Positions 23,511 to 35,863 of a stretch of DNA of 52,105 bases are shown piece by piece. The stretch lies in the NCBI GenBank assembly GCA_943704525.1, contig CALSCQ010002155.1:1-52105 (forward strand). Direction: 5' to 3'. The stretch comes from Pigoraptor vietnamica (taxonomy: Eukaryota; Opisthokonta; Filasterea). Every line of letters begins with the position of its first letter. Positions within the stretch are counted from its first letter, which is position 1. The position numbers and the translations under genes are program-made. The notes beneath the pieces were generated by a model, which saw nothing but the letters and a program-made list of their open reading frames with translations, searched no databases and had not been told where the DNA came from.

Positions 23511-23861
23511 GAGGGGGGTTCACTGAGGGGTGCAGGATGAAAGCGCTGCGAGCGCGTGTGCGTTATAAAGACGGTTCAAGACACAATCAGTCGCCACTTC
23601 GTGCTCGTGTATATGGGGTGTGCGCGGGAGTGTGCGTGGGTGTGCGTGGTGGTGCGCGCGTGTTTGCGTGGGCTGCACCAAGAGCTCCGCAAGTGTCCGC
23701 CAACAACGCGAGTCAAGGTCAGGCATGTAAACAATATGGCTGGGAAAAGTAGTCATACTTGTGCAAAAGTAGCATTCCATTCTGCCCACTCCGCCGCCTG
23801 TGCGCACATGCAAACGACACGCGACGACACGTGCACCCCCGCACAAACGCACGCACACGAC
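23511..23861. other. Convergent 3' region
   Basis: Between the ends of the GTPase gene (+) and the BRWD/PHIP-like gene (-). GT-rich patch at about 23610-23670; no gene recognised. Confidence 0.6.
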
Positions 23862-26800
23862 TCAGCGGAGACGCGCGCGTTCGCTACGACGGGTGGGCCT
23901 CGGGGCCGTCTTGGCCGCGGTCCACTTCTCCTCAAAGAACTGCCAGAGGGACTCTGCGGCTTCGTAGATCGCAGAGCCGGGCTCGTTGTATGTGCGGCAG
24001 TTGTCGAAGACGAGGCGAACGTCGGCGATGTACGCTGCCTCGACGCCTGCGTACTCACCGGCGTCGAGGTTGGAGGCGATGGTGCCCAGGTCCATCGGGT
24101 GGGCGATGACCATGTGGTAATCCTGCGGGTACGCGCGACGTCAAGCGATTAAGCGACCTTGCACACACACACAGGGACAGGGGATACTGGGAGGTGTTTC
24201 GCACACACGGACGGACACGGGCGGAAGGGAAGCACACACAAGCACACAAGAGGCATACAGTTGGCAGAGGTGCACATACAGACAAACACAGACGCACGCA
24301 CGTCGCACGGACCTTCATGGACTTCGGCACGGGCTCGTTGAACACGCCCGCGTCGCGTCGCGACATGAGCTGTTTGTGCACGTCGACCATCTCCGACAGC
24401 GACAGCTCCGGACCCACAGCCGCGAGCTCTGAATCGGCCTTTGTGACGCTTGCAGTCAAGCGTCCAGACACGCCCGCCAGCCCACCAGCCGGCGATCCGC
24501 TGGCGTCGCCCTCTCGCTCCCTGTCTCGGCTCGTACGCGCACGTTTGTTCGGTGGTGATGCGTCGGAAGCGTCATGCGGAGAGCCGCGCTTCGCATGTGA
24601 TGCAGAGGACCGTCGCGGTGGCTGCTCTTCGCTCGAATCTCCCAGCAGCAGCATGTCGACCACGGGGCGCACCACGCGGCCACTGCGCGTGTGGACTGGC
24701 TCCTGCGCCCTTTCTGGAGCGGGCGCGTCAGAGGAGTCGCTGCCGGCGCCGAACACCGAACGCTTGTGAGACGGGCGACGCACAGTGCTCGGACTGATGT
24801 CATTCCCCGATCGACGCGGGCGCCCCCTGCCGCGACGTGACGGCCGCGTGTCGCTCGCGTCCTCGTCCTCGTGAGCCGAACCATCGGAAGACGACGACGC
24901 GACAGCGCGACGACGTCGCCCCTTGTTCGTCCCGCCCTCGTCCTCGTCATCCACATCCTCGGTGTCACTGAGGAAAAACGACGGCCGCAGACGAAACTTC
25001 TCACCCTCCGACTCGTCCGCCAATTCATGTTCCCGGGTGCGCTTCCGCGACGCCCTCTGACCACCGGCGGTTGGGGCGGTCGCGGGCGAAGACGGCCCCG
25101 AATCGCCCGGCACTACGTTGCGCAGCCGCAGCCTCAGCCGAACAGGCCCGCCCGTCGCAGACCCGCGGGGCGATGTACCGACACCCCCCACGACGTCCAC
25201 GTCGCCGTCCGCGTTGCTTGCAATCGCATCTTCAACGGCCACGTCGGCGTCGCCTCGAGCGGCACGGCGCAGGCGCGCGTCCAACAGCGCGCATACGTTA
25301 GCGGCGTCAATGCACACCGAGCTTCCCTCCTCGTTGAACGTGCGCGCGTTCTCCTGGACCTTGTCGATGTCCCACAGCAGCGCCTCCAGCCGCCGGTAAT
25401 ACCCGTTCTGCAGCCGCCGGCGCACCAGCCCGAGATCGACGGGATATGCGACGACGGTGAGGTATTCCGGGTACACCTCGTAGTCCACGGGCTCCTTGAA
25501 CCACTGCGCCGCGCGGCGCTTCATGACATCGTCCAGCACACGCACGAGACGGCCCCGCGCAGCCCGGTCAGTGGGCCATCCGTCTTCCGCCCTCTCCGCA
25601 GAATCCGCCCCTTCAATCTCCCACGGGCACACCGACACTTCCGTTCCGTCGGCGCACCGCACTTTCACGCTGTCCCACGGGTCCTCGTCGATTCCCTCCG
25701 CAACCCCGACCACATGACCGCTCGCGACACCCCCACCGGTGCGCGGCCATACACGCACGGCGGAGCCCACTCGTAGTGCCCGGCTCCCCTTTGCCGCGTC
25801 AAAGCGCGACTCGAGAACGACGAAATCGCAAGTGCCCTCCGTGTCGCGGAAGCTCACGCGGAGCTCAAATGGGGGCGAATTCTCCATCGGACACGAGAGC
25901 TCCAAGTGGCAGCGCGTGGGAGGGCCCACGTCGTACCGCACGGCACGGACGGTGCAGCGCTTCACGTGCGGAAACCAATCCGGCGGTTCCTCGCCAGCCT
26001 TATCGGTCGCGCCGTCGGCAGCGAGTGCGGCGAGGTAGGCCACGTGACCGCGCCGCAAATACACCACGGCATCGCCGACCTGGGGGACGTAGCGCCGCTC
26101 CCCCGGATGGTCGCCGGTGATCCACGCCGGTGGCAAGTACTCGCTGGGGTATGCGGGGCCATCTGCACGTGCGCTCCGTCCACCGCGCGCTGTGCCACCG
26201 CTGCGACCCCCCCGCGCGGTGCCGCGACGACTGCCGCCCCCGTCCCCGCCGCTCCCACTCGCCCTCCGCTTTCGACGTCCCCTCCGCCCCTCCTGAACAT
26301 CCGGGTCCTCGCCGCTGTCGCTCGTGCTCATCTCCTCCTCCGATTCTTCCTCCTCGAGCTCGCCCTCAGAATCGGTTCCGAGTATGGCGTGCGATCCCAC
26401 AAACCCACGGAGAACGCGCCGCTTCCGCCTTGGCCGCCGCTTCGACCGACGGCTGCCACGCGTCGCACTCCTCGCTTCCCCGTCGCTCACATGAAAGTCC
26501 GACTCGTCGTCTTCCGAGGGCACGTCAAACGCGTCGTCGCTTTCGTCCTCGCTTTCCTCGTCGTCGTCGAGCGCATCGTCCGCAACGCTCGGGGCGCTGC
26601 GTGCACTTCGACCCTCGCCACGCGCCCCGCGTCCCCTGCCGGCCGTCTTCTTCGCCTTCTTCGCCTGAGCCTCGTCAACAGCGCCCTTTCCCTTGGGTCC
26701 GGCGGCTGCGCGCGGCCGCGAGGCGTCGTTATAAGCGTCGATTTCGGCCGCCTGCAGTGCCGCCTTTGCCTTCGCAGCAGCGGCGAGGATGTCCGGATCC

Positions 26801-29206
26801 GCGGGGCGCCGGGGAATGTCCATGAGACGAGCAGTGCCCCACTGCAGGTGGGGAGGGTGCGGCAGGCCCTCGAGGTCGCACACCAGGCCGGGCTCGGTGA
26901 GGTGGGGATAGCGCTGCGTATGCTCGTCGATTACCACGAAGTTGGCGTCACGCACAAGCTGCCGCCGCTCGGACTCCAGGAACTGCGCCGTGGGCAAGCG
27001 TGTGCGCGCCTCCACCTCCTCGCGGCAATCGAACATGCGCACGTAGCCGTAAGAGTCCGCCGCGACAAAGCCAAGGCCGTCGGGCGCCCAGTGCAACGCG
27101 AGCACGGGCGCGGGCGTGTTTACCTCTGGAACATGCGCGTAATTTGCCGAGAGGCGCACACCGGTCGTTACGTCCCACACGCACAACCATCCGTCGTTTC
27201 CCGCGGACAGCATGAGGGCGGGGTCGGTGGGATGGCGCTCGAGCACAAACGCCGGCTCGCGGTGGCCACGAATCAGCCGAAGTAGCCTGCCGTTCTTCGC
27301 ATACACGCGAATGAGGTTGTCACCCGACGCGACGCACAGGTACTGCCCGCACCCCGTCCACCGCATCATGCACACGCCCTTCATCTTCTCGCTCGGCGCG
27401 CCCTCGTTGCCGCCGCCTTCCTCATGTGCAGCGGCCGAAGCGTCCCCTTCGGTCACACCCACCGACGCACCACCCACAGGTGCGAGGGGCACATTCGCAC
27501 GAGCGCCCTCCGCGGCACCGCGCACGCCCACAGGAATAATGCGCTGCGTGGCGGGTGACGGGTTCGGCACGGCGTCCGCGCGCGCTTGGCCGCGGCGCAG
27601 TGGAAGCAGGTCGCCCTCGGGCTCAATGCCCTGATTCTCGGATGTGTCGCACACAGTCGACATCCACGCGCCATCGCGCCACCGCCACACGCGCGCGGTA
27701 CCGTCCAGGGAGCCAGACGCAATCGTGCACACGTCGCTGGGGCAAAACTCGACGTCCGTCACAAGCGCCGCGTGACCCTCGAGCGACGCAATCTCAGCGA
27801 CGGGCGAAGGCTCCAGCCGCACGACCTTGACAAACTTGGCGCAGCCAACGACGGCAAAGGCGCCTCCCGGGCTCAGTGCCATGGCCTTGATCTTGTCGCG
27901 CACACCCACGCGCACGTCGATGACATCCGGGGGATCGATGAGCTGACCCGTCTCGCGAACAAAGCGCCACACGCGCACCGTCCCGTCGTCGCCGGACGAC
28001 ACGATGCGTGCGATGGGGCCGTGCTGCGGGGAGAACACGGAAAAGTTCGGCGTCCCCGTGTGGCCCAGTATGACGGAGTCGTTGGACCCGCTGTCCAAGT
28101 CCCACACGCGCACCGTCTTATCGAGGCCGCAGCTGACGAGGAACCGGCCCTCGGGGTCCACCGCAATGTCCGATATCGCGTTGACGTGCGCGCGCAGGGC
28201 ACCGAGCAAGCGGCCGCTCTCGGCACACCACACCTTGATGATGGCGTCGTCGGCCGCGGTGTAGATGCGACCGGAGAGGTCGTGCGTGGCAGAGTACACG
28301 GGCGACAGGTGACCCACAGTCGCACTCGCCGTCCGCAGGCGCGTACGAATGGCATTGCGCAGCAACAAGTGTTGTGCGCGCGCGCCCACATATTGCGACG
28401 TGAGCGCGAGGCGATGAAGTGGCTGGCGCGGAACACGCGGCCCGGCGCGCAGGGCCGCCGCCACGGACGTCGTCACGCCGACAGAGTTGTCGATGGCGAG
28501 ACGGCGGCTGCTGCTTGTGAGCGATCCGAGTCCCCCGGCGAGGGAGAGTGACCCTGATCCCAAGAGCGTGCTGATGCCGAGCTTAAGGGCGCGGGACGAC
28601 TCGGCTGCCTGCAAGAGCGACTGGACAAGACGCTGAAGGTGGTCTTCGCGAATGTGGGGCTTCGACGCACGCTAGAGTGTTGCGTTTGTGTGGGTGTGGG
28701 TGTGGGTGGATGTGGGTGGCAGGGGTCAGACATCGCGCCGACACGAGTATTGCACGCTGAAATACAGCGCACTGAATGCACGGCGAGATGGGAGACAAGT
28801 GGCCGATCGGCTCAGATCATAAGCGACTGTCCGTTGACTCAACGGAGAGAGCGTTATGCGTGCGCGTGCATGATCGTGTTCGGTAGCGAAGAAGTAGGGA
28901 GTCAACAGAAATGGCACCCACCATCTCTTCGAATGTCTGCTGGCGTTGCACTCCGTTCGGGCCATAGCGACAAGGCAGAAGCCCGCGTGTCTCGGCGTGC
29001 TCAGCGAGCGCACGCACGGCGCCATCGCATCTCAGCGACTCAAGGTAGCGCAGCACAGAAAACAGCAGTTCTGCGGGGTGAGGGAATGCATGTCAAACTT
29101 CAATCACGCCAAGACTCACGCCAAGACTCACATGCACACACACACACATACGCACACGCACACGCACACGCACGCACACACAGACACACACACACAGACA
29201 CACACA

Positions 29207-29263
<57 letters not shown>

Positions 29264-29509
29264 CCGCGCAAGCACTTGGGAACTCATGCATACACGGCAA
29301 GACACGTCCACACACACACACACGCACACACACACGCGCGCGCGCGCATATACACACACGCAGGCATACACCCACAAATGCAGTCGCAGACATTATGAAC
29401 TCAACACTGGAACACAGACCGCGGCTGCTTTTTTCACACACGAACGAGCGCCACATTCGAACGCACCTCCGGAATCCACGGCCACAGTTGAACCGCCACG
29501 GTCCGCCAT
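23862..29509 (-). CDS. BRWD/PHIP-type WD40-double bromodomain chromatin reader
   Basis: Four minus-strand exons, 29467-29509, 28922-29070, 24313-28671 and 23862-24122, join in frame to 1603 residues starting MADRGGSTVAVDSGELLFSV. The order is diagnostic of BRWD1/BRWD3/PHIP. It has an N-terminal helical segment (LRYLESLRCDGAVRALAEHA) and SISTLLGSG-like linker. WD40 repeats cover about 180-605 (DDAIIKVW, LDKTVRVWDLDSG, GNDGWLCVWDVTTG). A long acidic/basic linker leads to a cryptic Tudor-like domain at about 920-1005 (YVPQVGDAVVYLRRGH). Bromodomain 1 is at about 1105-1190 (DYEVYPEYLTVVAYPVDLG) and bromodomain 2 at about 1480-1590 (DYHMVIAHPMDLGTIASNL, NCRTYNEPGSAIYEAAE). Such proteins read acetylated/methylated histones and, for PHIP and BRWD family members, act as CUL4-DDB1 receptors. 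The intron before DYHMV splits bromodomain 2 and uses a GTCCGT donor. Confidence 0.93.
29130..29373 (+). repeat. (CA)n microsatellite in first intron of the BRWD/PHIP-like gene
   Basis: CA array at about 29130-29262 followed by a second CA/CG-rich block at 29308-29373, all within the intron 29071-29466. Confidence 0.9.
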
Positions 29510-30079
29510 GTTAAAAAAAACGGCGAGGCAACGCCCTAACAGTCCCGCGCGATGCACATGTGAGACTGGCGAGAGCAAATGTCCCTTCTCCTTCGGTCGT
29601 ATTTCCTGCGCGCACGAGTGCGCGTATGCGTGTGTGCGTGCGTGCGCGCGTGCGTGTGCGTGCGTGCGTGCGTGCGTGTGCACACGGTGTGTGTGATTGA
29701 TAACGTATGTGCAAATCGCTAGGTGATCGCCCGTTACACTCGCGCGTTGGCGAACACAAGTGCGCGCCAAAACGGAAATTTCCACTTATGAAACAAAAAT
29801 GTCCGGATGTCCAGTTTCCATAAATAGAATTGGGATCAGCGGTTCTGCCCCCACCTCGGACTTGCACGTGTTCCCACCCTGAGCAAGTTACAAAACACAT
29901 CCTCACCCGCTTGTGTTGTCGCTTGGGGTCGCTGCACGCACTGCTCACGGGGTCTGTCGCTCTCTCCTCTTCCTGCTGCAGCGGTCACTCGCGCTGCTTC
30001 CCCGGAGCTGCACGCACACATCACTCACACACATCGCACACACACATCGCGGGGGTCGTGGCCGGGCCACACAGCTCGA
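29510..30079. promoter_or_regulatory. Divergent region between BRWD/PHIP-like and RPA43 genes
   Basis: Starts with an A-run next to the BRWD/PHIP-like ATG, a GCGTGC-type simple repeat at about 29620-29690, and an AT-rich patch at about 29765-29830 including ATGTCCAGTTTCCATAAATA. No motif cluster like those near RPS14 is seen. CA-rich sequence precedes the RPA43 start. Confidence 0.45.
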
Positions 30080-30370
30080 ATGGAGCGACCGGCCCTCGAC
30101 TTCGACGTGGCGGTCTTCAAAGAAGTTGCCGCGAAGATTTATGTACCCCTCCTGCCTCGGTATATTGGGCGGATCGGGGCGGGCGTCGACGAGTTTCTCA
30201 ACGCGCATCTCATGCGGTACTTTGTGCTATCTGTTGAAAGAGAACTCAAGCGAGCCCATTCACGATGTCTTGTCGCACGCGCGATTATACTGTTTCATTT
30301 CCGCGCGTCTTTGTATCGTGGGAGTGCAATTGTCTCTCCCAAACACACGCACACGAGCGCGCGCACACAC

Positions 30371-30449
<79 letters not shown>

Positions 30450-32195
30450 CACACACACAATTGATATGTGAATAATGTTTGTGTGTCCCTCCCTTACTGG
30501 CATGCGTACTTCGTCCACATTCGCAACGCAGATACTCTGAAGATTTGGGCGGCATCGTGCTTGCGTACCACGACGTGCACCTGTTGCAGAAGTGCGGGAC
30601 CATCATTGCCGAATATCCTCACATCCACTTCCACGTGGGCGTCAAGATGACCATCTTCACGCCCGTCGTGGGCAAGCGCCTTGGTGAGAGCGCGGTTTGT
30701 CTGTGTGTGGCAGACAAGGGATGGGTTGTGCTGTGGCCCTTCTTCGCTGATGGATGTGAATGTGTCGCCTATGGCAGTGGTTCAATGTCGTGCGCTATTT
30801 CATCGCCTCTCTCGTCTCGTTCGCCACGCGTGCGGCTGGTGCGCTCACTCGCAGCAGCACATGTCGTACGCCCGTACGGACACGCGCACTCACCCGCGCC
30901 TTCGCGCCTTTTTTCCCTTTGCGCAGTGGGCACCGTGAACAAGATTGGCGTGGACTATATCGGCATGCTCGTGTTCGGCGTGTTCAACGCGTCCGTGCCG
31001 AAGGAGGCGATGCGCAACGACATTGTGTTCGACGACGGCCTCGGCTGTTGGTATGACAACGCGTCGCCGGGCAACGGCGTCATCAACGTGGGCGCGGAGG
31101 TCGCCTTCACTGTCACAAGGTGCGTTTGTGCTTCCTCTTTCAGTCTGTCGTCTTGACGGCCTCGAGTCACTTTGGCACATCGCCTGCCCACAAACCCACT
31201 GTAAATATATGTGTGTGTGCGACTTTTGTTTTTTTTGTCTTCTGTCAATGCGCGGGCCCCTCACAAAACGCGCGTCCCGGCGATCGCGTTTTGCTGATGA
31301 ATCCCTTGGCGTTACGCAGACTGGAGACGGTCAACGACGTGCTCGCCATCTCAGGCTCACTGCTGGGCGAGAACACGGGACTGCGGCAGTCGGGCCCTGG
31401 TGACGTCAATTCGGCGTCACCTGCGACCGAAGTCGTGCCGGACTCCGCCAAGCGAAAGAAGAGGAAAGACAGGGACGGAGACGAGGAAGCGGCGGCGGCG
31501 GAGGCGTCGGAAGGGCACGTGACAAAGCGGCCAAAGAAGGAGAAAAAGGAGAAGCGCGAGAAGGAAGTCGCGTCTCAACGGGCGGACGTCGCGACGGTGG
31601 ACGACGCTGACGGCTACGAGTCTGTAGCTGCGGCGCCGCTTGCGAACGGGGCGAAGGAAAAGAAGAGTAAGGGCAAGGGAAAGCGGGCGCGCGAGGACGA
31701 TGATGGCGCGGGTGACGTTGTGGCGGTCGCTGCTCCGCTTCCTGCGAAGGCAGGCGCGCCCATCGACGAACCGAAGAAGAAGAAGAGCAAGGCGGATGCT
31801 GGCGAGCTGGTCGTCGCGGTGGCAACTCCGAAAGGGGCGGAGAATGGCGCGGCAGACGCGCGAAAAGGCGGGAAGAAGGACGCCGACTCGGCGCCCTCCA
31901 AAGACGGGTCGAAGAAGAGCAAGGCAGTCGCTGCCGTGGAAACAGTGGCTGCTGCGCCAGGCAAGACCAAGACGAAGGTGAGTGTGTGTGCTCGGAACGT
32001 GCCGTTGCATGTTGTGCCGTGGCCCCAATGAGTGTATGCCGTGTTGCAGTGACGCTGTTCATTCGGTCTGTCTGTGGCTCTCCGTGCATGCGATTGCGTG
32101 CTGTTGTTGACGCCTGTCGTTGTGTGCTGGCGTCACTGCGTGCGTGCTTCCCACGAGGCTTATTTGTGGCCTGTGCGCAGAACAAGGTGGCGTGA
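30080..32195 (+). CDS. POLR1F: RNA polymerase I subunit RPA43 (POLR1F)
   Basis: Five exons, 30080-30216, 30532-30683, 30927-31119, 31320-31977 and 32181-32195, join in frame to 384 residues. The N-terminal third is the RPB7-like tip domain (YSEDLGGIVLAYHDVHLL, HIHFHVGVKMTIFTPVVGKR). The next exon is the OB-fold with the very typical GTVNKIGVDYIGMLVFGVFN then ASVP. The fourth exon finishes the OB-fold (LAISGSLLG) and continues as a Lys/Ala-rich, disordered, basic tail. RPA43 with RPA14 forms the stalk of Pol I and contacts Rrn3 for rDNA transcription. The last exon codes for only NKVA and the stop. The acidic-basic tail rich in KKKSK is similar in kind to the mammalian protein. Confidence 0.92.
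30360..30461 (+). repeat. (CA)n microsatellite in RPA43 intron 1
   Basis: About 100 bp of nearly pure CA between exons ending 30216 and starting 30532. Confidence 0.92.
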
Positions 32196-32465
32196 CCCGG
32201 TTCCGTTGTTTTTTTCAATTCAGAATATACAGTAAACGCGGACTCAAAGAAGCGACCGCGCGTCAGGTTACCCGGACTGTTATCACCTGACACAGTAACC
32301 GGCAACGCAACTACCGTCCACCCCACCCCCACCTGAATCTGCAATAGGTTCGGCATGTTACAAAACGCTTCGTGCAGTCTGCATAGACTCTCACACACTC
32401 CGCACACACACGCACACACAACTCCCCTTCACTCCTCCTGCAACCGCCCCCTGCAGCCGCCCCGA

Positions 32466-34190
32466 ATGCATCGCTTCGACAGGCGACTGTCATGCTATTC
32501 TGTGCTCCTGTTCGGCTTTCGCTGTCAGTTATCCACGCGCCGCTGGCACGCGACAGTCTCGGTCCTCCCATGCACGGCTCGCAAACACAATGACACCTCC
32601 ACTGCGGTGGAGTCCCTCAACTCCCCTTCGATCGCCCCAAGTGAGACTCACGAACACTGCGGCGCTCCCCCTCCTGCCTTCGACACGCTTCCGAGCACCC
32701 CAAAGAGCGAGACGGCTCCCGGACACAACGGCGCTTCCGGTCTTGAGACTCTGAAGCACGATTCTGCGGCAAACACGCTCAAGTCGCCTTCGATCAAGTC
32801 TAACTCTGAGGCTCGCGAACACGACGGCGCCCGTTCCCCTGCGCCGGCGGAACCCTTCAACTTGCCCCCGGTCGTCCCAAACCACGAGGCTCCCAAGCAA
32901 GATGTTGCTCCCCGTGCGGTAGGCGCGTCCAACGCGCTTGCGAACGCCGCAAAGATGGAGACGCTCGAATGCGATGGCGCTTCGCTTGAACACGACGGCG
33001 CTTCTCATGCTGCAGTGTCAGGCGCCTTCCACTCGCTTTCATACGGCGAGGCACTGGAGCACGACGCCGCTTCCCCTGAGGCGCTTGAACACGACGGCGC
33101 TTCTCTAGAGTCAGGCGCCTTCCGCTCGCTTGCGAGGACCCCAAACAGCGAGGCAGCGGAGCACGACGGCGCCTCTCTAGTGCCAGGCGCCCTCCACTCG
33201 CTTTCATACGGCGAGGCACTGGAGCACGACGACGCTTCCCCTGAGACGCTTGAGCACAACGGCGCTTCCCCTGCCGCCGACGCCTACAACTCGCTTTCGA
33301 TCGCCCCGAACATCGACACACTTCCTCCAGAGGTAATTGCCGTCCACGTGTTGCGACATCTGACAAACGACGAGAAGGGCGCGCTGGCCGCCACGTGCCG
33401 CCGGCTCTTCTGTATCCTTCGCCCCGAGCGGGTGTACCGCCTGTCGCGAACGAGCACTCGCAAGTACTTGGACGACGCCTCTTTCCGCGAAGAGGTCAAC
33501 GCGTGCATTCCCGCGCGAAGGCTCGTGCTGAAACACTTTGAGTGCGCGTTGAGGGCGTTTCACTTTGCTCCGTTTGAATTCAGACGTGCGCGGATGCTTT
33601 TTAACGAGACACTCGCGGACGACAGTTCGAGCGAAGTGGAGAAGGAGCGCGCACGCTTGTACCTCTGCGTGCTCAACATTCACAGGTGGGGCGGCCCTTT
33701 CGATCGCGAGGAAGTGCAACGGCACGAGTTGGCTTTGCGTACGGCGACAAGCCAGGAAGTGCAACGGCACGAGTTGGCTTTGCGTACGGCGACTCACCAC
33801 TCTTGCGACGAGAGCGCGCACGACCCCGTGCACGCGTTTGAGAGGGGCGTTCGACACTATTGGGGCTATGTCACACCGCGAGAGCACAGACAGGCGCACG
33901 CGTCCTTTATGGCTTCGGCGGAGGGCGCGTGTGCCGTCGGTGCGCACTACTTGGGCTTGATCCTGCGCTTCCGCTTCCAGGAGAGTGGACCCGAGAGCGC
34001 GGCGCAGTGGGAGAGGGCTGCGGCGATGGGCCACTTTGGGTCCATGTTCATGTTCGGCCACTGTCTCTGCTACGGAAGCGGAGTGCCACGTGACGAGGAA
34101 AGGGGCATTGCGATGATCCGGAGTGCGGCGGTGGACGAGGGCGCTTGGGAGGCGAAGGAGTGGCTGGAGGCGAGAGGCCTGATTCAGTGA
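32466..34190 (+). CDS. F-box protein with Sel1-like repeats and repetitive EHDGAS N-terminal region
   Basis: Single exon of 574 codons from ATG 32466; an in-frame ATG at 32355 would add 37 residues of low-complexity His/Thr. The N-terminal half consists of about twelve degenerate copies of a motif like LEHDGAS separated by SLSYGEA or SLAPN-type spacers. Near residues 280-320 an F-box follows (DTLPPEVIAVHVLRHL, then LAATCRRLFCIL). The C-terminal 120 residues contain Sel1/TPR-like repeats (GAHYLGLILRFRF, MGHFGSMFMFGHCLCYGSGV, PRDEERGIAMIRSAA). F-box proteins hand substrates to SCF ubiquitin ligases; Sel1 repeats bind partners. The target is unknown. A 45-bp unit coding EVQRHELALRTATSQ is tandemly duplicated at 33711-33793. 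Confidence 0.8.
   Translation: MHRFDRRLSCYSVLLFGFRCQLSTRRWHATVSVLPCTARKHNDTSTAVESLNSPSIAPSETHEHCGAPPPAFDTLPSTPKSETAPGHNGASGLETLKHDSAANTLKSPSIKSNSEAREHDGARSPAPAEPFNLPPVVPNHEAPKQDVAPRAVGASNALANAAKMETLECDGASLEHDGASHAAVSGAFHSLSYGEALEHDAASPEALEHDGASLESGAFRSLARTPNSEAAEHDGASLVPGALHSLSYGEALEHDDASPETLEHNGASPAADAYNSLSIAPNIDTLPPEVIAVHVLRHLTNDEKGALAATCRRLFCILRPERVYRLSRTSTRKYLDDASFREEVNACIPARRLVLKHFECALRAFHFAPFEFRRARMLFNETLADDSSSEVEKERARLYLCVLNIHRWGGPFDREEVQRHELALRTATSQEVQRHELALRTATHHSCDESAHDPVHAFERGVRHYWGYVTPREHRQAHASFMASAEGACAVGAHYLGLILRFRFQESGPESAAQWERAAAMGHFGSMFMFGHCLCYGSGVPRDEERGIAMIRSAAVDEGAWEAKEWLEARGLIQ
33711..33793 (+). repeat. In-frame 45-bp tandem duplication in the F-box/Sel1 gene
   Basis: Bases 33711-33755 are followed by a copy of their first 38 bases at 33756-33793 with no mismatch. 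It keeps frame (15 codons) and repeats EVQRHELALRTAT, so it looks recent. Confidence 0.9.
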
Positions 34191-34339
34191 AGAGGGCGGT
34201 GAGCAGTAAGGGTCTTGCATACAACGTGCACGCGGCTTCAACGCGCACGCACGCACGCACACACGCACACACGCACACACAACATCACACACACACACAC
34301 ACAAACACACACACGCACACACACACACACGCACGCACG

Positions 34340-34370
<31 letters not shown>

Positions 34371-34570
34371 GCGCGCGCGCGTATAATTGCACGCACCCGC
34401 GCACACGCAAGTACATGTGCAGGTGTATATAGATATGCATCACATGCACACATGCACACACAGAGGACAACGAAACGATTCGAGGCCCCATACTACGATG
34501 AACGCGTGTTCGCGAAATCGACAGCGAGAATTTTGACCGCACAGCGCCATTTGACAAACCGCGCGGCCAT
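34191..34570. repeat. Convergent 3' region with (CA)n
   Basis: CA and CACG arrays at about 34246-34381 including a CGCGCGCGCG run, between the ends of the F-box gene (+) and the CRAL-TRIO gene (-). No gene recognised. Confidence 0.8.
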
Positions 34571-35863
34571 TCATTTCTCCACGGCTTCCTGCGCCTGTCT
34601 TCGCGGGTGAAACGGCGCAAAGGGCGCGCGCGGATCGCGGTTTTCGAGCTGCTCCTGGAGCGCGCGCACATATTCGTCCGCGTCAAACACGTAGTCGCTG
34701 TCGCCGCCAAACAGCCGCTCGACCTGCCCGAGGTCCGAAAAGTACTGAGAGATGGCCTCGCGCTCCCCCGGCCGCGTGACGAACGCAATCTTGCGCTGCG
34801 TCTTCTCGTTGATGAACGGCCACAGCGTATTCCACGCCATCCGAAACACCCACGGCGCATCCACCATGATCACGTGACCCAGCCGCTCGGGGTAGTGGTT
34901 CTGCAGAACGCTCAGCAATTCGAGCGCAAAGCGCACGTCGCCGTTGTAACGGAGGTTGTAGCCGTCCAGACACACCAGCCACGTCATCGACTCGACGCCC
35001 GCCCGCGCATCCAGCGCGCGGATGGCCATCTCCATCGTGAACACCATGAATCGCAGCTTGTCGGCGTTCTCGTGGGGGTCCGGCGCAGTATGCACGCGCA
35101 TCACGCACACGGCGCGTCCCTGTGCGTCGTAGCCGTGCACGTACATCTTGCCCATGTCGATGCAGCTGCGGATGGCGGGGTCCGTCGCGCGGAGCTTCTC
35201 GACGCCAAAGTCCCTTCGCCAAAAGAGCGTCTCACGGAGCATGGCGGCGCCCCGTCGCACGCTCCAGTCGCGCGCACGCAGGTAGCGCAGCATGCACGCA
35301 TCGTCGCAGAATGCGCGCTCCTGATTCGTCGGGATAATTCGAATGAGAACACACGCATGTGCAAGACGTACGCACGCACACGCACGCACACGCACACGCA
35401 CACGCACACGCACACGCACACGCACACACACGCACATATGTACGCACACGCACACACAAAAGAGCGAATGCAGAACGACCCCATAATCAAAAGCAGTGCG
35501 AGCTGACGAATGGACTGCAGCCCCGGGAGACAGATTGGCCCTCGCGCACAACGCACCGATTCAGTCAAGACACAGTCCTTGCAAGGCGCGCTTTCGTTGC
35601 CATTTTCCTCCTCTTCAATGCGCACGTCGTCGTCCGATATGCAACCGCGGGAAATTATGGCGCGAAAGCGTTCCAACTTCTGGAAATGTCGCTCGGAAAG
35701 CGTTGCTTCGCACAAAATAGAAATCAGCACGTGTGAGCGAAGGCACACAGGCACGTAGGCCACACACATACACTCACACACACAACGCTGCACACCCGGA
35801 CAGATCGGGTCACCACCCACACAGCCACTCACCGGAGTGTGGGTCATCCGGCGACGGCGCCAT
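34571..35863 (-). CDS. CRAL-TRIO (Sec14-like) lipid-binding protein
   Basis: Three minus-strand exons, 35833-35863, 35557-35705 and 34571-35320, join in frame to 309 residues starting MAPSPDDPHSATLSERHFQK. Residues about 60-85 form the CRAL-TRIO N-terminal helix pair (FCDDACMLRYLRARDWSVRR). Residues about 110-260 form the lipid-binding lobe: MGKMYVHGYDAQGRAVCVMR, WLVCLDGYNL, LELLSVLQNHYPERLGHVIM, VDAPWVFRMAWNTLWPFINE and KIAFV. This is the Sec14 family, which exchanges phosphoinositides or other lipids between membranes. No GOLD or other extra domain and no membrane segment is seen. Exon 1 has only ten full codons and is placed by GTGAGT and GTGCGT donors and in-frame phases, so it is less certain than the rest. 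Confidence 0.87.
35369..35458 (+). repeat. (CACG/CA)n repeat in CRAL-TRIO intron 2
   Basis: CACGCA and CACACG simple repeat of about 90 bp within the intron 35321-35556. Confidence 0.85.
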
